In this document: piece after piece, positions 22,301 to 33,326 of the stretch
Position numbering within the stretch: the stretch's first letter is position 1
Layout of the letters: every line of letters begins with the position of its first letter
Notes under the pieces: model-generated
What the model saw: the letters and a program-made list of their open reading frames with translations, nothing else
The model's database searches: none
What the model was told of the DNA's origin: nothing
Origin: Thermothelomyces thermophilus ATCC 42464
Lineage: Eukaryota; Ascomycota; Sordariomycetes; Sordariales; Chaetomiaceae
Assembly: GCF_000226095.1 (NCBI RefSeq)
Contig: NC_016474.1
Coordinates: 1,860,001 to 1,924,000, forward strand
Reading direction: 5' to 3'
Length of the DNA stretch: 64,000 bases
Position numbers and translations under genes: made by a program

Positions 22301-24873
22301 TAGGTCCTGTTTATAAAATGGACTCGGTGATACCCGCTTCTGAGCGTATGGAGATGATTCAGGCTTGGGCTTCTTCTGGTGGGATCTTGATCCTCGGCTA
22401 CAGCATGTTCACCACTCTTGTCAAAGGTACAGAGGGGGCAGGGAAGCTGTTGCTGGAGACTCCGAACATCGTTGTCGGAGATGAGGCGCATTACATGAAG
22501 AACCCGGGGTCGCAGAGACATCAGGCCACTGCAAACTTCAGAACAATGAGTCGAATCGCCATGACCGGGTCGCCTCTTACCAACAACGTCATGGACTACT
22601 ACGCCATGATCAATTGGGTAGCCCCCAACTATTTGGCCGACATTGCTGAGTTCAGAGAGAGATATTCAAACCCCATCAAAGAAGGTCTGTATGCTGACAG
22701 TGAGCCTTCCAAAAAGAGGAAGGCCCGCAAGATGCTACATGTCCTGAAAGCGACCGTGGATCCAAAGGTTCATCGAAGGGACATCGAGGTACTGCTGAAC
22801 GAGCTCCCGAAAAAGAAAGAGTTCATCATTACCTTACCTTTGACAAAGGCCCAGAAGCGGCTTTACAGGAGGTACATCGAGTGCGTGATGGAGCCCAACA
22901 AGCAATTAATGACTGGCCAAGCAAAGGCTTGGAGTCTCGTCGCCAAACTGGGTCTTGTCCTAGCTCATCCCATCATTTTCAAGACCGTTGCGGAATCCCA
23001 AAAGGCCGAAGCTCGGAAGGCAACAGCAGGCGGCTACAAAGCTCAGTCACCCAGTTCGTCGTCGACAACGTCAGCCACTGAGCAAGACGATGAGGACAAC
23101 ATTGAGCTGCCGCAGGACGTTCTGAGTCAGCTGCTTACCACCGTTGCGTTACGCGATATTGAGGATTACGCCCTGTCTAACAAGATTCTTGTCCTCCTCC
23201 GGATATTGGACGAGTGCAAGAAAGTGGGGGACAAAGTTCTGGTCTTCTCGCAAAGCATCCCGACCCTCAATTACATTGAAACCATTTTCAAGAGGCAAAG
23301 GGTGGTCTACCAGCGGCTTGATGGCGCCACGCCCATGTCGAAACGGCAAGACCTGGTCAAGAAGTTCAACACGGACTCGGAGACCCGAGTTTACTTAATC
23401 TCAACCAGGGCTGGAGGCGTTGGCCTCAACATGTATGGCGCCAATCGAGTGGTCATATTTGACTTCAGGTACACTCCGGCCGAGGAGCAGCAGGCGATTG
23501 GCAGAGCTTACCGCCTCGGCCAAACGAAGCCGGTCTACGTCTATTGGCTTACCATTGGAGGCACCTTTGAGGACACCATTCACAACAATGCGGTGTTCAA
23601 AACGCAACTAGCGTCCAGGGTGGTAGACAAGAAGAACCCGGACCCATGGTCATCACGTTTTTCTGAATATTTCATGATGCCCCGGGAGGTAGAGCAGGAA
23701 GATCTGTCTGGAAGTCTCGGCCAAGACAAGGTTCTGGATGCACTTGTTCAATGCGAGCAAACTGGCAAGCTGATCCGTAAAATCACGTCTACCGAAACTT
23801 TTGAACGAGAGGAGACGTATGAGCTTACCCCGGAGGAACAGCAGGAAGCGGAAAAGGACATTGAGATGGAGCGGCTTCGGCTCCAGAATCCAGAGGAGTT
23901 CAGACGCAGAGAGCAAGAACGGTTGCTACAGTCGAGGGGCATGCTTGGGATGCAGTCACAGCCGCCGCCTGACTCCTACCAACCGCGCCCTACCGACGGT
24001 GAGTCTCCATCAATGTCTTCCGACACAGACAGCCGGAGCAATAGGATCGTGAAGATCAAAGTGCCGGAACACTTGAGGAAAACGCGGAACTCGGAGCCAC
24101 CAGTCACCAACGTGGTTTCTGATGTTATGTCTGCTCAAGCTCAACGCAACCCTTCGTCTTGTCAAAAGGTTGACAGCCATCACCAACAGCAAGTACTGAC
24201 TCTGGCTTCTGCAGCTACGGTCAACCGTCCTATTCCAACTACAACCCAGCAGGCTTCTCACGTGGCTATCGCATCCGAACAAACGGTGTCTGTTCATGAG
24301 AACCCACCTTCTACGCACCCAACTTCAGCGGCAAGCACGACCGCCCCAGATACGGTATTGACGCAGGATTCCAAGGCAGCGCCGCAACCTATTCTTGCCG
24401 CCGGATCACACTTCAAAGTTCAGCAGGCTCCGCCGCCGCCGGTACCGACGAGTGAACCACCGCTTGTTGGCAACCTGGGCACACCATCTCCCACACCTAC
24501 AGCGGTCTCAGAGGTCGATTTCCCGGACCTTCTGACCGTTCACAGCACCCTTTGCCAGGAAGGCCGCCATGTGCGACACCATCCTAGCGATGTAATAAGC
24601 AGGGTGCAAGCCGTGTGGGTTCGAGAGAAGATCGAGAAGTTGCCGATGATGGACAAGATTCAAAACGTCAAGAGGTTCTCACGGAACCCGCGGTTTGCGG
24701 AAGCAATGCTCTCCGGGTATATGGATCCCGAACAACTTGCGTCAATGACGAGACTGGAGATGGATGAGATATCGACCACACTCAACAGCTTATCAGAAGC
24801 GGAGTTCAGACAGCGAGTATGGACAACCAAAGCCGACCTCAACGTATGCAACACCGACACCAAGAGTGCTTGA
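19387..24873 (+). CDS. SNF2-family ATPase, ATRX/ARIP4-like chromatin remodeller
   Basis: An uninterrupted 1828-residue frame. The N-terminus (about 8-105) is a helical region of the kind annotated as SAM-like in fungal homologues (RECGVDGQSLLTYEDEFGFD). Acidic, Ser-rich linkers follow. The helicase core runs from about 871 to 1420: motif I HTMGLGKTMQ with GLGKT at 909-913, DEAH box at 1032-1035 (VVGDEAHYMKNPGSQ), motif III MTGSPLTNN, and the C-terminal lobe with LISTRAGGVGLNMYGANRV and QAIGRAYRLGQTKPV near 1369. The tail is Pro/Thr-rich and ends with a conserved-looking helical block (RFAEAMLSGYMDPEQLASMT). All catalytic motifs look intact, so an active DNA-translocating remodeller is expected. 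The ATRX/ARIP4 subgroup is my reading of domain order; a Rad54-type assignment is less likely because of the long N-terminus. Confidence 0.9.
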   Translation: MAGDDQSDPFLWEEDRVVQELCTANRSWKAPAAKRLPDPVALEAKLRECGVDGQSLLTYEDEFGFDQLWAALGVKKLPHQLSLKDAITQLRRRSKKYREWKAQQLAASQLLDEEEHDSAVKSHPYEPADLEHVGQAAPVSQPDHDNATPHPGAPVPGLAIPFQGVLSPTLSASVDRDLPTSQVLQTAQENTEEPPSKKRRIAPTNISNNTTGNSAFAIIPTEGDVVLRADLLSRDPVETILQEDESSGFLGPGILRPAQLFEPELLDAADLAEQDFVLLPRQLPAGRRIQVSAAMKRFLRASLADRLRMSAHGREEESEYGPSDDESVDSETWREYQQEEAERAAMEAGKDADNERLLSKEEVAEAVRTAIQELETRWLIEKKPKYDLKALKTWQDARRNPNRVAFIESAKRELDHFASRIALYSKHIVDQPWTVKNDVQRKASGILEASVFDKKRQAWLIDVVESPVRPPKPSTLPRPTPKRAEPSVVVDDEEVLTSDSDDLGSFIENDDDIAPIIHEEMDIDSEPPEQQVPATASSDSTATGSPGSRAGARSSAARVLSSEQQANNDLTSTVPAPRKAKSEPLSVPATPHRTRISAPEIIEIESSPSPTKQLLEVPGLDDLDSLEKIGEIGIEYWQKNEDPKRLVVAVLCDWSDTKRKMVYEVIKDHDHPEIWAKYIAPVLDTREDLSSAAAGLETFLICRLFDAYVSKSAKRSFSSVLRTITCNRIKREGNLFASFCALLRRILPIFLRLVPQTPTQGVPQTPRNREQRSQTPAEAQESPDNPSASEESSSDDHTVPSTKKRRRVKRRDAQAAKVRSDVLKRNEELARRTRELRERLAQQGPDSNKHTRLIVNETKESDDQALIYINDHIGSKIKDHQIEGVRFMWNQLVVESSVRQGCLLAHTMGLGKTMQVITLLVVIAESSASPDESVRSQIPEDLRESKTLILCPPSLLDNWHEEIHMWAPNGILGPVYKMDSVIPASERMEMIQAWASSGGILILGYSMFTTLVKGTEGAGKLLLETPNIVVGDEAHYMKNPGSQRHQATANFRTMSRIAMTGSPLTNNVMDYYAMINWVAPNYLADIAEFRERYSNPIKEGLYADSEPSKKRKARKMLHVLKATVDPKVHRRDIEVLLNELPKKKEFIITLPLTKAQKRLYRRYIECVMEPNKQLMTGQAKAWSLVAKLGLVLAHPIIFKTVAESQKAEARKATAGGYKAQSPSSSSTTSATEQDDEDNIELPQDVLSQLLTTVALRDIEDYALSNKILVLLRILDECKKVGDKVLVFSQSIPTLNYIETIFKRQRVVYQRLDGATPMSKRQDLVKKFNTDSETRVYLISTRAGGVGLNMYGANRVVIFDFRYTPAEEQQAIGRAYRLGQTKPVYVYWLTIGGTFEDTIHNNAVFKTQLASRVVDKKNPDPWSSRFSEYFMMPREVEQEDLSGSLGQDKVLDALVQCEQTGKLIRKITSTETFEREETYELTPEEQQEAEKDIEMERLRLQNPEEFRRREQERLLQSRGMLGMQSQPPPDSYQPRPTDGESPSMSSDTDSRSNRIVKIKVPEHLRKTRNSEPPVTNVVSDVMSAQAQRNPSSCQKVDSHHQQQVLTLASAATVNRPIPTTTQQASHVAIASEQTVSVHENPPSTHPTSAASTTAPDTVLTQDSKAAPQPILAAGSHFKVQQAPPPPVPTSEPPLVGNLGTPSPTPTAVSEVDFPDLLTVHSTLCQEGRHVRHHPSDVISRVQAVWVREKIEKLPMMDKIQNVKRFSRNPRFAEAMLSGYMDPEQLASMTRLEMDEISTTLNSLSEAEFRQRVWTTKADLNVCNTDTKSA

Positions 24874-26342
24874 AAGCTGTTTTTTGTTTTCTCCTTCCCT
24901 TGGCAGAGCAAACTGACGTGGTCATGCGCAATAGCAACTGCGAGCAGAATCGTCGATGAAGACGAAGGCGGAGAGGCATAGTACGGGACGGTTGAGTGAG
25001 GGGAAGAACAGGGGCAACCGAGGGTTCTTGCGCTTCATCGGCTCCGGGCCGGACCAAGAAGATCCTGTCACCCCGCAGCAGCGCCGGGGTGGGCTGAAAC
25101 CCGGAGATTCAGCCGAATCACCTCATATTATCGACTAACCGAAGTATTTTCTCCTTGCCTCATTCTTTTCTCGTTACGGCTATTCCCGAGATACCCTTAC
25201 ATTTGCATCCTATGCTTGTTCATTACGCGGGGGTCTGGTTGGCGCAGTTCGTGGGGTGTTCGCGGTGAGCAAGTGGCGGTCACTACCTCAAGTAAACCAG
25301 GCTTCGGGTAAAAATATTTTTGGGGTTTAAAGGAAGGAGGAGGGTGGAAGCAGGGGGAAAAAGGGCCAATGATCTTTGTGTGCTTCGCGACTTCATGAAT
25401 ATTAATATTAGGGCAAAAAACTAAGCATTGTTGGGCGTGGCATGAAGGAGTGGAAGAGAAGTGTGAGTTTGAGGGGGAGCCGGTCGGATACCCGCCCGTG
25501 CGCAAAAAAAAAAGAAAAAAAAAAGAAAAAAAAGAAAAAAAAAGAAAAAAAAGAAAGAAAAAACCCGCGATTTTTTCGAATCACTTGCTGCACTTGCTGC
25601 TTCTGGAGCCATCAGGTGACTGCGCGGGGGCATATCCTGGGTTTGTCGTGCGTACCAAGTAATCCGTACACGGGAAGGTTTGAGCGGAAATCTAAGAAGT
25701 GGTTCGATGCACGCTCGAGTCAATGACTTGCAAATGCAACGTCGGCCTCGGCGGCCCTGAAAAACGTGGCTCAATCCAGGGTGCCAGTCGGTCGAAGGTC
25801 TCCGATACCGCGGGGTCCCGGCTAGTGACTACGGAGCGGGAAGTTCCAAGTGACTTGGGGTCGCTGTGGGGGGAGGCTAGAGATCGCACCCAATAGGGAG
25901 AGGCGAATTGGCCAGAGCGTAAAATGGCCGGAATCTCATTGAAGAGAACAGATCCCGAGACGCCGAGTCGAGATGCCAAGTATCCACCACAGTGGGCCGG
26001 ATGCACAAGATGGCAACCGAGATCGTTTCGACTTTCGGCTTCGTGTTCTATTTTCCTTCTCCTTCTCACCAAACCCGTCTCAATTGTTTTCTGCTCATCC
26101 TGTTGCCGCCAGTGCGTTCCGTGCTTGTGTGCTACTGGGATTCTTCCTTTGAGCAACTATCCCGCTTCTCCAGAAAACGGGGTCTTTTTCCTATCTTAAA
26201 ATCGCCACTTTCGTGGGAAAGATTTGATCTACCCCCGCCCCCGCTGTTCAACATCTCTTGACGAAACCCTTGGTCAACCTCCCTGTTTGGCATCGCACCG
26301 CATTCACGTCGGTTCCCGAGACATCGCAATTCGACCGGCATC
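24874..26342. other. Intergenic region between the SNF2 gene and hem1
   Basis: Carries the 3' end of the SNF2 gene and the hem1 promoter. A long A-rich tract lies at 25504-25563. A CCAAT sequence occurs near 25890, upstream of hem1, and pyrimidine-rich leader sequence precedes the start codon. One GTAATCCGTAC copy is at 25659-25669. No gene was recognised. Confidence 0.5.
25504..25563. repeat. A-rich low-complexity tract, runs of A broken by single G
   Basis: Runs of 3-10 A's separated by single G's over about 60 bp. Any reading frame through it gives only Lys/Glu/Arg (or Phe/Ser on the other strand), so open frames crossing it are artefacts. Confidence 0.9.
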
Positions 26343-28334
26343 ATGGACTCTGTTCTGCGTCAGTCCAAGGCGGTGTGTCCTTTCATGAAGAAGGCCACTG
26401 CCGCGGGGCTTCGCGCCATGTCGACAGCCACCCCTTCCAACGTGTCCCCCGGCGGCGGCGCCATGTCTAAGTTGCAGGTTCTCGCTCGCCGCTGCCCCGT
26501 GATGGGAAAGGCCATGGCAATCCAGTCCGCTCGCATCGGACACGCCGCTGGCTTCTCCACCGTCGCTGCCAAGTCTGGCGTGTCCACTTTCCACGGCCAT
26601 GAGAAGACTAGCAAGGCGAAGCTGCACACCAGCCGCTCCCAGGAGGCTCAGGCCGTTGACGCGTCGGTCTTCACCGGTCATGAGAAGGGTTAGTTTTGAT
26701 GCCTTGCACCTTGCAGAGTCCTTCTCGAACAATCACCACGAAGAGCTCCGGTTGCTGATTATCGCTTAAACTACACAGTCCAGCTACCTCCCCGCCTTCC
26801 GAACAAGCAGCACGTCGGCGCTAGCCCGGCTGTCGCCACGCGCCCCAGCGCCTCGAGCACTCGTGCAGGCAAATTCGACTATGAGGGTTTCTACAGCCGC
26901 GAACTGGAGAAGAAGCACAAGGACAAGTCGTACCGCTACTTCAACAACATCAATCGTCTTGCCAAGGAGTTTCCCCGTGCGCACATGGCTAGCAAAGATG
27001 AGAAGGTCACTGTCTGGTGCGCCAACGACTACCTAGGCATGGGCCGCAATCCGCACGTCCTAAAGGCGATGCACGAGACTCTCGACGAATACGGCGCCGG
27101 CGCCGGCGGCACGCGCAACATCTCGGGCCACAACCAGCATGCGGTTGACCTGGAGCGGACAATTGCAAAGCTCCATGCGCAGGAAGCCGCACTGGTCTTC
27201 AGCTCGTGTTACGTGGCCAACGATGCCACTTTGGCCACGCTGGGGAGTAAGATGCCCGACTGTGTCATCCTGTCGGACAGCCTGAACCATGCCTCCATGA
27301 TTCAGGGTATCCGCCACTCGGGCGCGAGAAAGATCATCTTCAAGCACAACGACGTGCAGGACCTGGAGGAGAAGTTGGCTTCTCTCCCGCTTCACATTCC
27401 CAAGATCATCGCTTTTGAGTCGGTCTACAGCATGTGCGGCTCGGTTGGCCCCATCGAGGAGATATGCGACCTCGCCGACAAGTACGGCGCCATCACTTTC
27501 CTTGACGAAGTCCACGCTGTCGGCATGTACGGCCCGCACGGAGCGGGCGTGGCAGAGCACCTTGACTATGAGGCGCACCTTCAGGGACGGCCCGCCGGTA
27601 CCATCATGGAACGCATCGACATCATTACGGGCACCCTCGGCAAGGCCTATGGCTGCGTTGGTGGTTACATCGCCGGCAGCGCCAAGCTCGTCGACACCGT
27701 GCGCTCCCTCGCACCGGGCTTCATTTTCACCACTTCTCTCCCTCCCGCCGTCATGGCCGGTGCGCGGGTGGCCATCGAATATCAGATGCAACACCAGGGC
27801 GATCGGCGCCTGCAGCAACTGCACACGCGCGCCGTCAAGGAGGCGCTCCAGGAGCGCGACATTCCTGTGATCCCTAACCCGAGCCACATCATCCCCATCC
27901 TCGTCGGCAATGCCGAGCTCGCCAAGCAGGCTAGCGACAAGCTCCTGCACGAACACGGCATCTACGTGCAGAGCATCAACTATCCCACCGTACCCGTCGG
28001 CCAGGAGCGCCTGCGCATCACCCCAACCCCGGGTCATACCAAAGAGTTCCGCGAGGAGCTGGTAAACGCGATCGAGACCATCTGGTCCGAGCTTGGCATC
28101 AAGCGCACCAGCGACTGGGCGGCCGAAGGCGGCTTCATCGGTGTGGGCGTTCCGGGTGCCGCTCCCCCGGAACCGCTCTGGACCGACGAGCAGCTGGGCA
28201 TCGCTGAGGCGGCACGCACGCTGCTGCAGACTGCCGAGGCGGAGCAGAAGGCTTCCCCGTTGACGGGCGGCTTCACGGAGAGACTGCTCGAGAGGGAGAT
28301 GCAGAGCCTGAGGAGCGCTAGCGTTTCTGCTTAA
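26343..28334 (+). CDS. hem1: 5-aminolevulinate synthase, mitochondrial
   Basis: Condenses glycine and succinyl-CoA to 5-aminolevulinate, the first step of heme synthesis, in the mitochondrial matrix. Two exons, 26343-26688 and 26779-28334, giving 633 residues. The N-terminal ~110 residues are Arg/Ser/Ala-rich, consistent with a targeting sequence, and hold two Cys-Pro motifs (AVCPFM with Cys12; RRCPVM with Cys51), the form of heme regulatory motifs. The core begins near [19 protein letters not shown] and includes [44 protein letters not shown] and the PLP lysine in [16 protein letters not shown] (about K404). The C-terminal extension beyond the aminotransferase fold is typical of fungi. The intron (90 bp) has a GTTAGT donor. 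Confidence 0.97.
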
Positions 28335-29882
28335 GGGCCCCTTGAGTCTGCCATCGGTCCTCTCGACCAGAGGGCACACACACTCTCTCTTCCCTTCTCT
28401 GCCCGGTCTATCTCATCCGGAGCGCCCTTGCTGCTTTGCGCCTAGGGGGAGCTCATCCGACCCGTCTGTCTTGTCTGTCGCTACCTGAAGCCATCTGGTG
28501 TATGCGTGTACGCATGTGCCCTTGAGTTAAAGACCAGAGACGTGAAACACGTTCTTTGGAGCGAGCGAGCAGCATAAAAAAAAGGGCATTTTGTGCAATA
28601 GCGATTTTGTGGTTCTGGATTAAAATATATGGTGCTGTACCTCGTGTCTAATGAAGACATAGTGGTCGGCCTCTTGCTTTCATTGTCTCACCGCCCAAGT
28701 CCCTAGCCGTCTTTGCCTGGGAAGGTAGCGGAGGATGCATCTTTTCCCGCGTAAAGATGCTTATTTGCGAACAGTTCCTCCTAAAAGGAATACAAAACTT
28801 TGGCTGGCCCTGTCATATCGAGAGGCCAACGTCCCATACATCGAGCGTACTCCTTGCTCGCTCCTTGGAGAGTTTATTCTGTTGTTGTGCATTTGTGCAT
28901 GGACTTGAACCTCAACACGCTGCTAGCCTTTTCGCAGTCCCACGAAGGCCGCGGTCTGATCGCCCTCGGCTAGGATCAAGATCCCTCAGGACCGCAGCGA
29001 CCGTTGCAAATAAGCACAGCCACTAATGTAACTGCTCCGTAAAAAGCTTGACTACGAGTAATCCGTACACTTGGTCCCGCTGATCTCACCACCCCATTGT
29101 TGTCCAATAGCATCTGAACTTAAACAAATCGCCGTTACTGCGTACGTCGCTTTCCAAACGCCACATGCGCCCCACAGGAACGGAGCCGGAGCGAACAAAT
29201 CAACTCCGACGGAGCCAAGAGCTGCCTGCCGCGCCGACCCAAATCTGTGTGCGTTCCGCCTAGCCCCGGATCAGGGGCCCAGCCATCTTGGCCGCTCGTG
29301 TGAGACAGGCGCAGCACACCCGCCCAATGCGCGGCCTGGCCAAATCGGTTTCCAGTTTGCACACTTATTGTTATGGTCAAAAAAAAAAGGGGGGGGGGGG
29401 GGGGGGGGAAAGAGGAAGCCCCATGTATTTGTCTTCTAAGGCAGGATGACGACGACTCCTGCTGCGCGCACACTCTACATTAGTTTGGGGGATTTGCCAG
29501 GTGCCAGGTCTCTCGGGATAAGTGTCCCGTCTGTCTCTCTTCGTTGTCTGTCCGTTGGTACGGATAGCACTCGTGTGTAAGTGAAGTTATTCAAATGGGA
29601 CGGACAAGTGCGGAATACCCTCGAGTTTTCTCCTCTTTCCCTCCTCCTCCGTTTAAGGTCCTGCGGAACCGGAGATATCTCTTCTGCGCCACCTAGTTAG
29701 TTCTCTTCGGGGGTTGTTGTGTTATCTCATACACCGCTGCGCGCGCCTCCCGAGGCTCGTCCGTTTCGAGAGCCCGACTCCGCTCGCGGGTGATTTCCCT
29801 ATCCGCGCACCACCATCCCGTGCGAGTCGACTCGCGACCCGGCACTACGGCACTGCAATCGGCCTGGAGAGTCTGTGGCGAC
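28335..29882. other. Intergenic region between hem1 and the Zn2Cys6 gene
   Basis: 3' flank of hem1 and promoter of the regulator gene. Holds a striking A10-G20 homopolymer junction at 29379-29408 and a GTAATCCGTAC copy at 29058-29068. No coding frame was recognised. Confidence 0.5.
29379..29408. repeat. A10 followed directly by G20
   Basis: Ten A's abutting twenty G's. The G run could form a quadruplex or triplex in single-stranded form; it is also a classic sequencing-error site, so its true length is uncertain. Confidence 0.85.
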
Positions 29883-32650
29883 ATGGCTTTGTGGGTTGAT
29901 GCACCAGTCGCCGGAACCGCCAAAGCCCCAAGAGGCCCGAGAGCTTGTACGACCTGCGCAAAGGCAAAGAGCAGGTGTATTGCAGGGCCGAAGGGGCAGG
30001 AGAAGTGTGAGAGGTATGTGCCAAGGCTTTTTTTTTTTTGTTGGAAAAAAAAAAAGGGGGGTTTCCCGGTACTTCTTGAGAGTGCCTTTTTGTGTCTCTT
30101 CCCAGCACAGCGGGGGAGTGCTTCCACCCGCCGGGCCAACCGGGGGGGAAGCTCGTGGCTCCGGCAGAGTGTGTCCTCCGAGTATGCCAAGAAGTGCTTC
30201 CCCAACTAATAGCACCCCTTATTCGAACTTCCAAGGACCGAACAGCGCACTCTTCGAGGAGTGGCCGCGCTAACGTAATCTTAAGGTGCCACCGGCTCGG
30301 GAAGCCATGCTCTTCACAGACTCCGGCCCCGGCGCGGAAGCGAAAAAGGCCGAGGACCACCCGGGTAGCAGAACTCGAGCGGCGCCTCGAGGACCTCACC
30401 GCCCTCATCGAGTCCGTCCAGCGGCAGGGCCCAGCAGCCCCGAGCCCGCCGGACTTGGACCAACATAGTGCCCCTTCTCGTTCCCCGAACCGCTGGGCTG
30501 ACCGCGTGCACCATCTGCGGCCGCTTGATCTAGCCGAAACCGGCGACTCAATTCGCACCTTTCGCCAAAACTGCTGGGAGAACCCGCTTGGACACATATT
30601 TCCGAACCACTCCATATTCGGTGACGACCTAGAACACCAACAATCCCCAGCAAGCGGCGTGGTTCCGCCGGCAGCCGCCGCTGTTCTGCCTCGGCCTTCG
30701 TCCGGGTATCCATCGGCTCAGACGACAGCAGCAAGCTCTATTGGCTCCTCTACCCACCAGCAACCGCACCCACGGTCGTCTGAGCAACACCGGAGCTGTC
30801 CATGGCCACAGGATGACGAGGCGGAAGCCTTCCTGCGAGTGTACCGCGAACACTTGAACCATTTGTTCCCTTTTGTCATTGTTCCGCCGCACCTGTCGTC
30901 GGCTGAGTTGTGGAAACAGAGGCCATTCCTCTGGAAAGTGGTCATGATGGGAGCGTGCCGGTCTGACGGGCGACGGCAAGCTGCGCTGGGGAACGAATTG
31001 TTGAGGGAGGTCACCGAGACTGCATTTATGCGGCCGCGGAAGAATCTCGATCTGCTACAGGGCTTGCAGATGCTGATTGCTTGGTTGGTCTCCCTCTTGT
31101 CAGCCAACTGATGAGGCTGTTGGCAAATGGCGAACTATTTACTCTGACTTTGTTTAGGTACCATTATAATCTCGACAGCTTCCAGATGATGAACCTCCTG
31201 TTTCTCACAATGTCAATAACGACAAGCCTGGGTGCCGTCGAAACGAAAGAGATCCCAGACAAAGAAGGATACAGCTCGGAGAGCCTGGAGCAAATGCGTG
31301 CGTTTGCCGGGACTTACTATCTCGTGACTGTGTAAGTCCAGTCTTTGCCATCTCTGAGGTTGGGACCAGACACTCAAACTCCAACGTTTCGTTTTGTAGA
31401 ACCTTCACCACCAACAAGCGCCCGGACGCACTCATGAACAACGCAAACGCCGCATATCTAGCGACGTGCTGCCGGGCTCTCCTGAGCCAGATGGAGTACC
31501 CCACTGACGAGCTCGTCGTTCACCTCGTCCGCGCACAGAAGCTGTTGCAGGGCATTTCGCAAGGTTTCGCTCAGCGCAAGGCTGCGCCAAACGAGAAGCG
31601 AGTGCCACAGGTACACTTCATTCATGGCTTGCGAGAACGTATCCGAGGAGTTGCCTCTGCGCTGCCGCCCCATATCAGGGCCAACCGTGCGTATTGCCCG
31701 CCCCTTCCGATGAATTGAGCTTCTGGTGTTAAATGCCTGCTGCAGCGACGTTAAGAGGCCACTTCCTCGTAGCCGAAATCCTGATCTATGAAAACAGCCT
31801 GGAGGAGCTCTACCATTGTCCGTTTCTCCGCCAGTCACGCGAGGCGGGACCGATACCTTTCTCGCCCGCGCGGAGGACCGAGGATGTCTCGGAGCGAGTT
31901 GCTATGTTATGGGACTGTGCCCATCTCGTACACGCTTTCCTGGAAAACCGTCTTCCGGATGAGAAGACCAATAAGTTCCCACGTGTTGTCTGCCCAACCT
32001 CACCGGACCTGACCTACGTCTTCTTGACAATGATCAAGCTGGCGACGGTACAGGTTCCGGGGTGGGACTTGGCGAGGGCGAGAAAAGAGATGCAAGTTGA
32101 TGGTAAGAACGAGGATCACACTAGGCTCCTCTTCCGGGGTTTCCGAGCTAACCTGCCGCCTTATGCGTGGTCCTAGAGTTCATGGCTCGATTATTGAAGC
32201 GAATGGAGCACGCAGCAGAGAATCGAAAGAGCGAGACGAAAGGAGGATTGGCCGACGGCCAGCCAGAGCACGGGCAGGGAGACGACGAGTCCGAGGACCC
32301 CTTTGCCAAACTAGCGCGTAAGGTCCGCAACGTGAGGGACCTTCTCCGTGTAAGTCTCAAGGCCTTTTCTGGCTGCGAAAGCAGCAGGCGACTCACTTAA
32401 GAACTCCTTCCAACAGGTCCTCGAGTATCACGACGACTACGCCACCTCGCAGGTAGTACGGGTCTACGATCCGGCGCCCATGACGCTGGTCGACGCAACC
32501 CAGGACCTGATGCAGGATCTTGGAGGCGGTCTGTGGCCTGACCCGACCAGCGGCACGCCCGATTGGGATACGTCTGCGGTTGGTGAGGCAATCGACTGGG
32601 TCGCCATCTTCAACAACTACACCATGACGGAGTCCTTTAATATGGCGTGA
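29883..32650 (+). CDS. Zn2Cys6 fungal transcription factor
   Basis: Seven exons: 29883-30013, 30286-31083, 31158-31331, 31400-31686, 31746-32102, 32177-32349 and 32417-32650, encoding 717 residues; every join keeps frame. The zinc cluster is C22-x2-C25-x6-C32-x9-C42-x2-C45-x6-C52 (CTTCAKAKSRC ... CERCHRLGKPC), followed by a basic linker RKRKRPRTTR and a heptad-like dimerisation helix (VAELERRLEDLTALIESVQR). The middle region is the fungal-specific regulatory domain (AEAFLRVYREHLNHLFPFVI; QMLIAWYHYNLDSFQMMNL), as in Leu3/War1-type regulators. The C-terminus is acidic with aromatic residues (DWVAIFNNYTMTESFNMA) and could activate. Intron 1 is long (272 bp) and falls inside the zinc cluster. Targets cannot be inferred from the neighbours, which are housekeeping genes. 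Confidence 0.92.
30028..30061. repeat. T12 ... A11-G6 tract inside intron 1 of the Zn2Cys6 gene
   Basis: Twelve T's, five other bases, eleven A's, then six G's. In RNA the U and A runs could pair as a hairpin directly downstream of the 5' splice site (30014). Confidence 0.75.
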
Positions 32651-33326
32651 AACAGGAAGCAAACGGAGGCAGTGCACTCCGTCCCTAAGGTAGATCCGGG
32701 CGCCGAGCCCTCGGGCAGGGACCAATGCGTGGTAGTTAGTTTCAAAAGAACCGAGAAATTGCGATACAATCCAAATCTGTGACTGCTGCCAGATTTTGAT
32801 GTTTTCAAGTGATGATTCAAGCAGAGATGCCTGGGATTCAATTCGGAAACTTGCAACGCGCACTCTTGCCCCTTTTGAGAGGCCGATGTTCGGCGGAGAA
32901 AGAGGCGCGGGATTTTACGGGTTCAGAGCCTAGGAAGTCACGATCGCGGGGCCGGTGGACTGATCCTCCAAACCATGATACAACTAATCCATAGTCGATT
33001 TGCCCTCCCGGTCCTTGAGTTCTGTGTGTGTGTGTGCCCGCTTGTGAGCGGCATGATGTCTTGTAGGTCGTGACTAGGTTCGAGCTGCGGGTATTTCCAT
33101 TCGAAAAGTCCAAGCCCATGCTAGAGCGGGAGGTTCAATGGCCAACTTAGCAATCGTTGCTCCAGCGTGTCGTTTGCAAGGACAAGTTGGAACCCCCCCC
33201 CCAACTGGGGCCACCAAAAAAAAAAGCAACTTGCCCCTCCCCCGCAATCATACCATCTCTCTCCATGGGCACTGCGCTTTGGTTTACCCAAACACACACG
33301 TCAAAAATCAGTGCAACGCCAACAAG
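32651..33326. other. Intergenic region between the Zn2Cys6 gene and ade13
   Basis: 3' flank of the regulator and promoter of ade13, including short C and A runs near 33198-33224. Nothing else was seen. Confidence 0.45.

Noticed and set aside
27060-28379. 439-codon open frame antisense to hem1
   Set aside because: It mirrors a strongly conserved GC-rich coding region; long antisense frames are expected from such codon usage.
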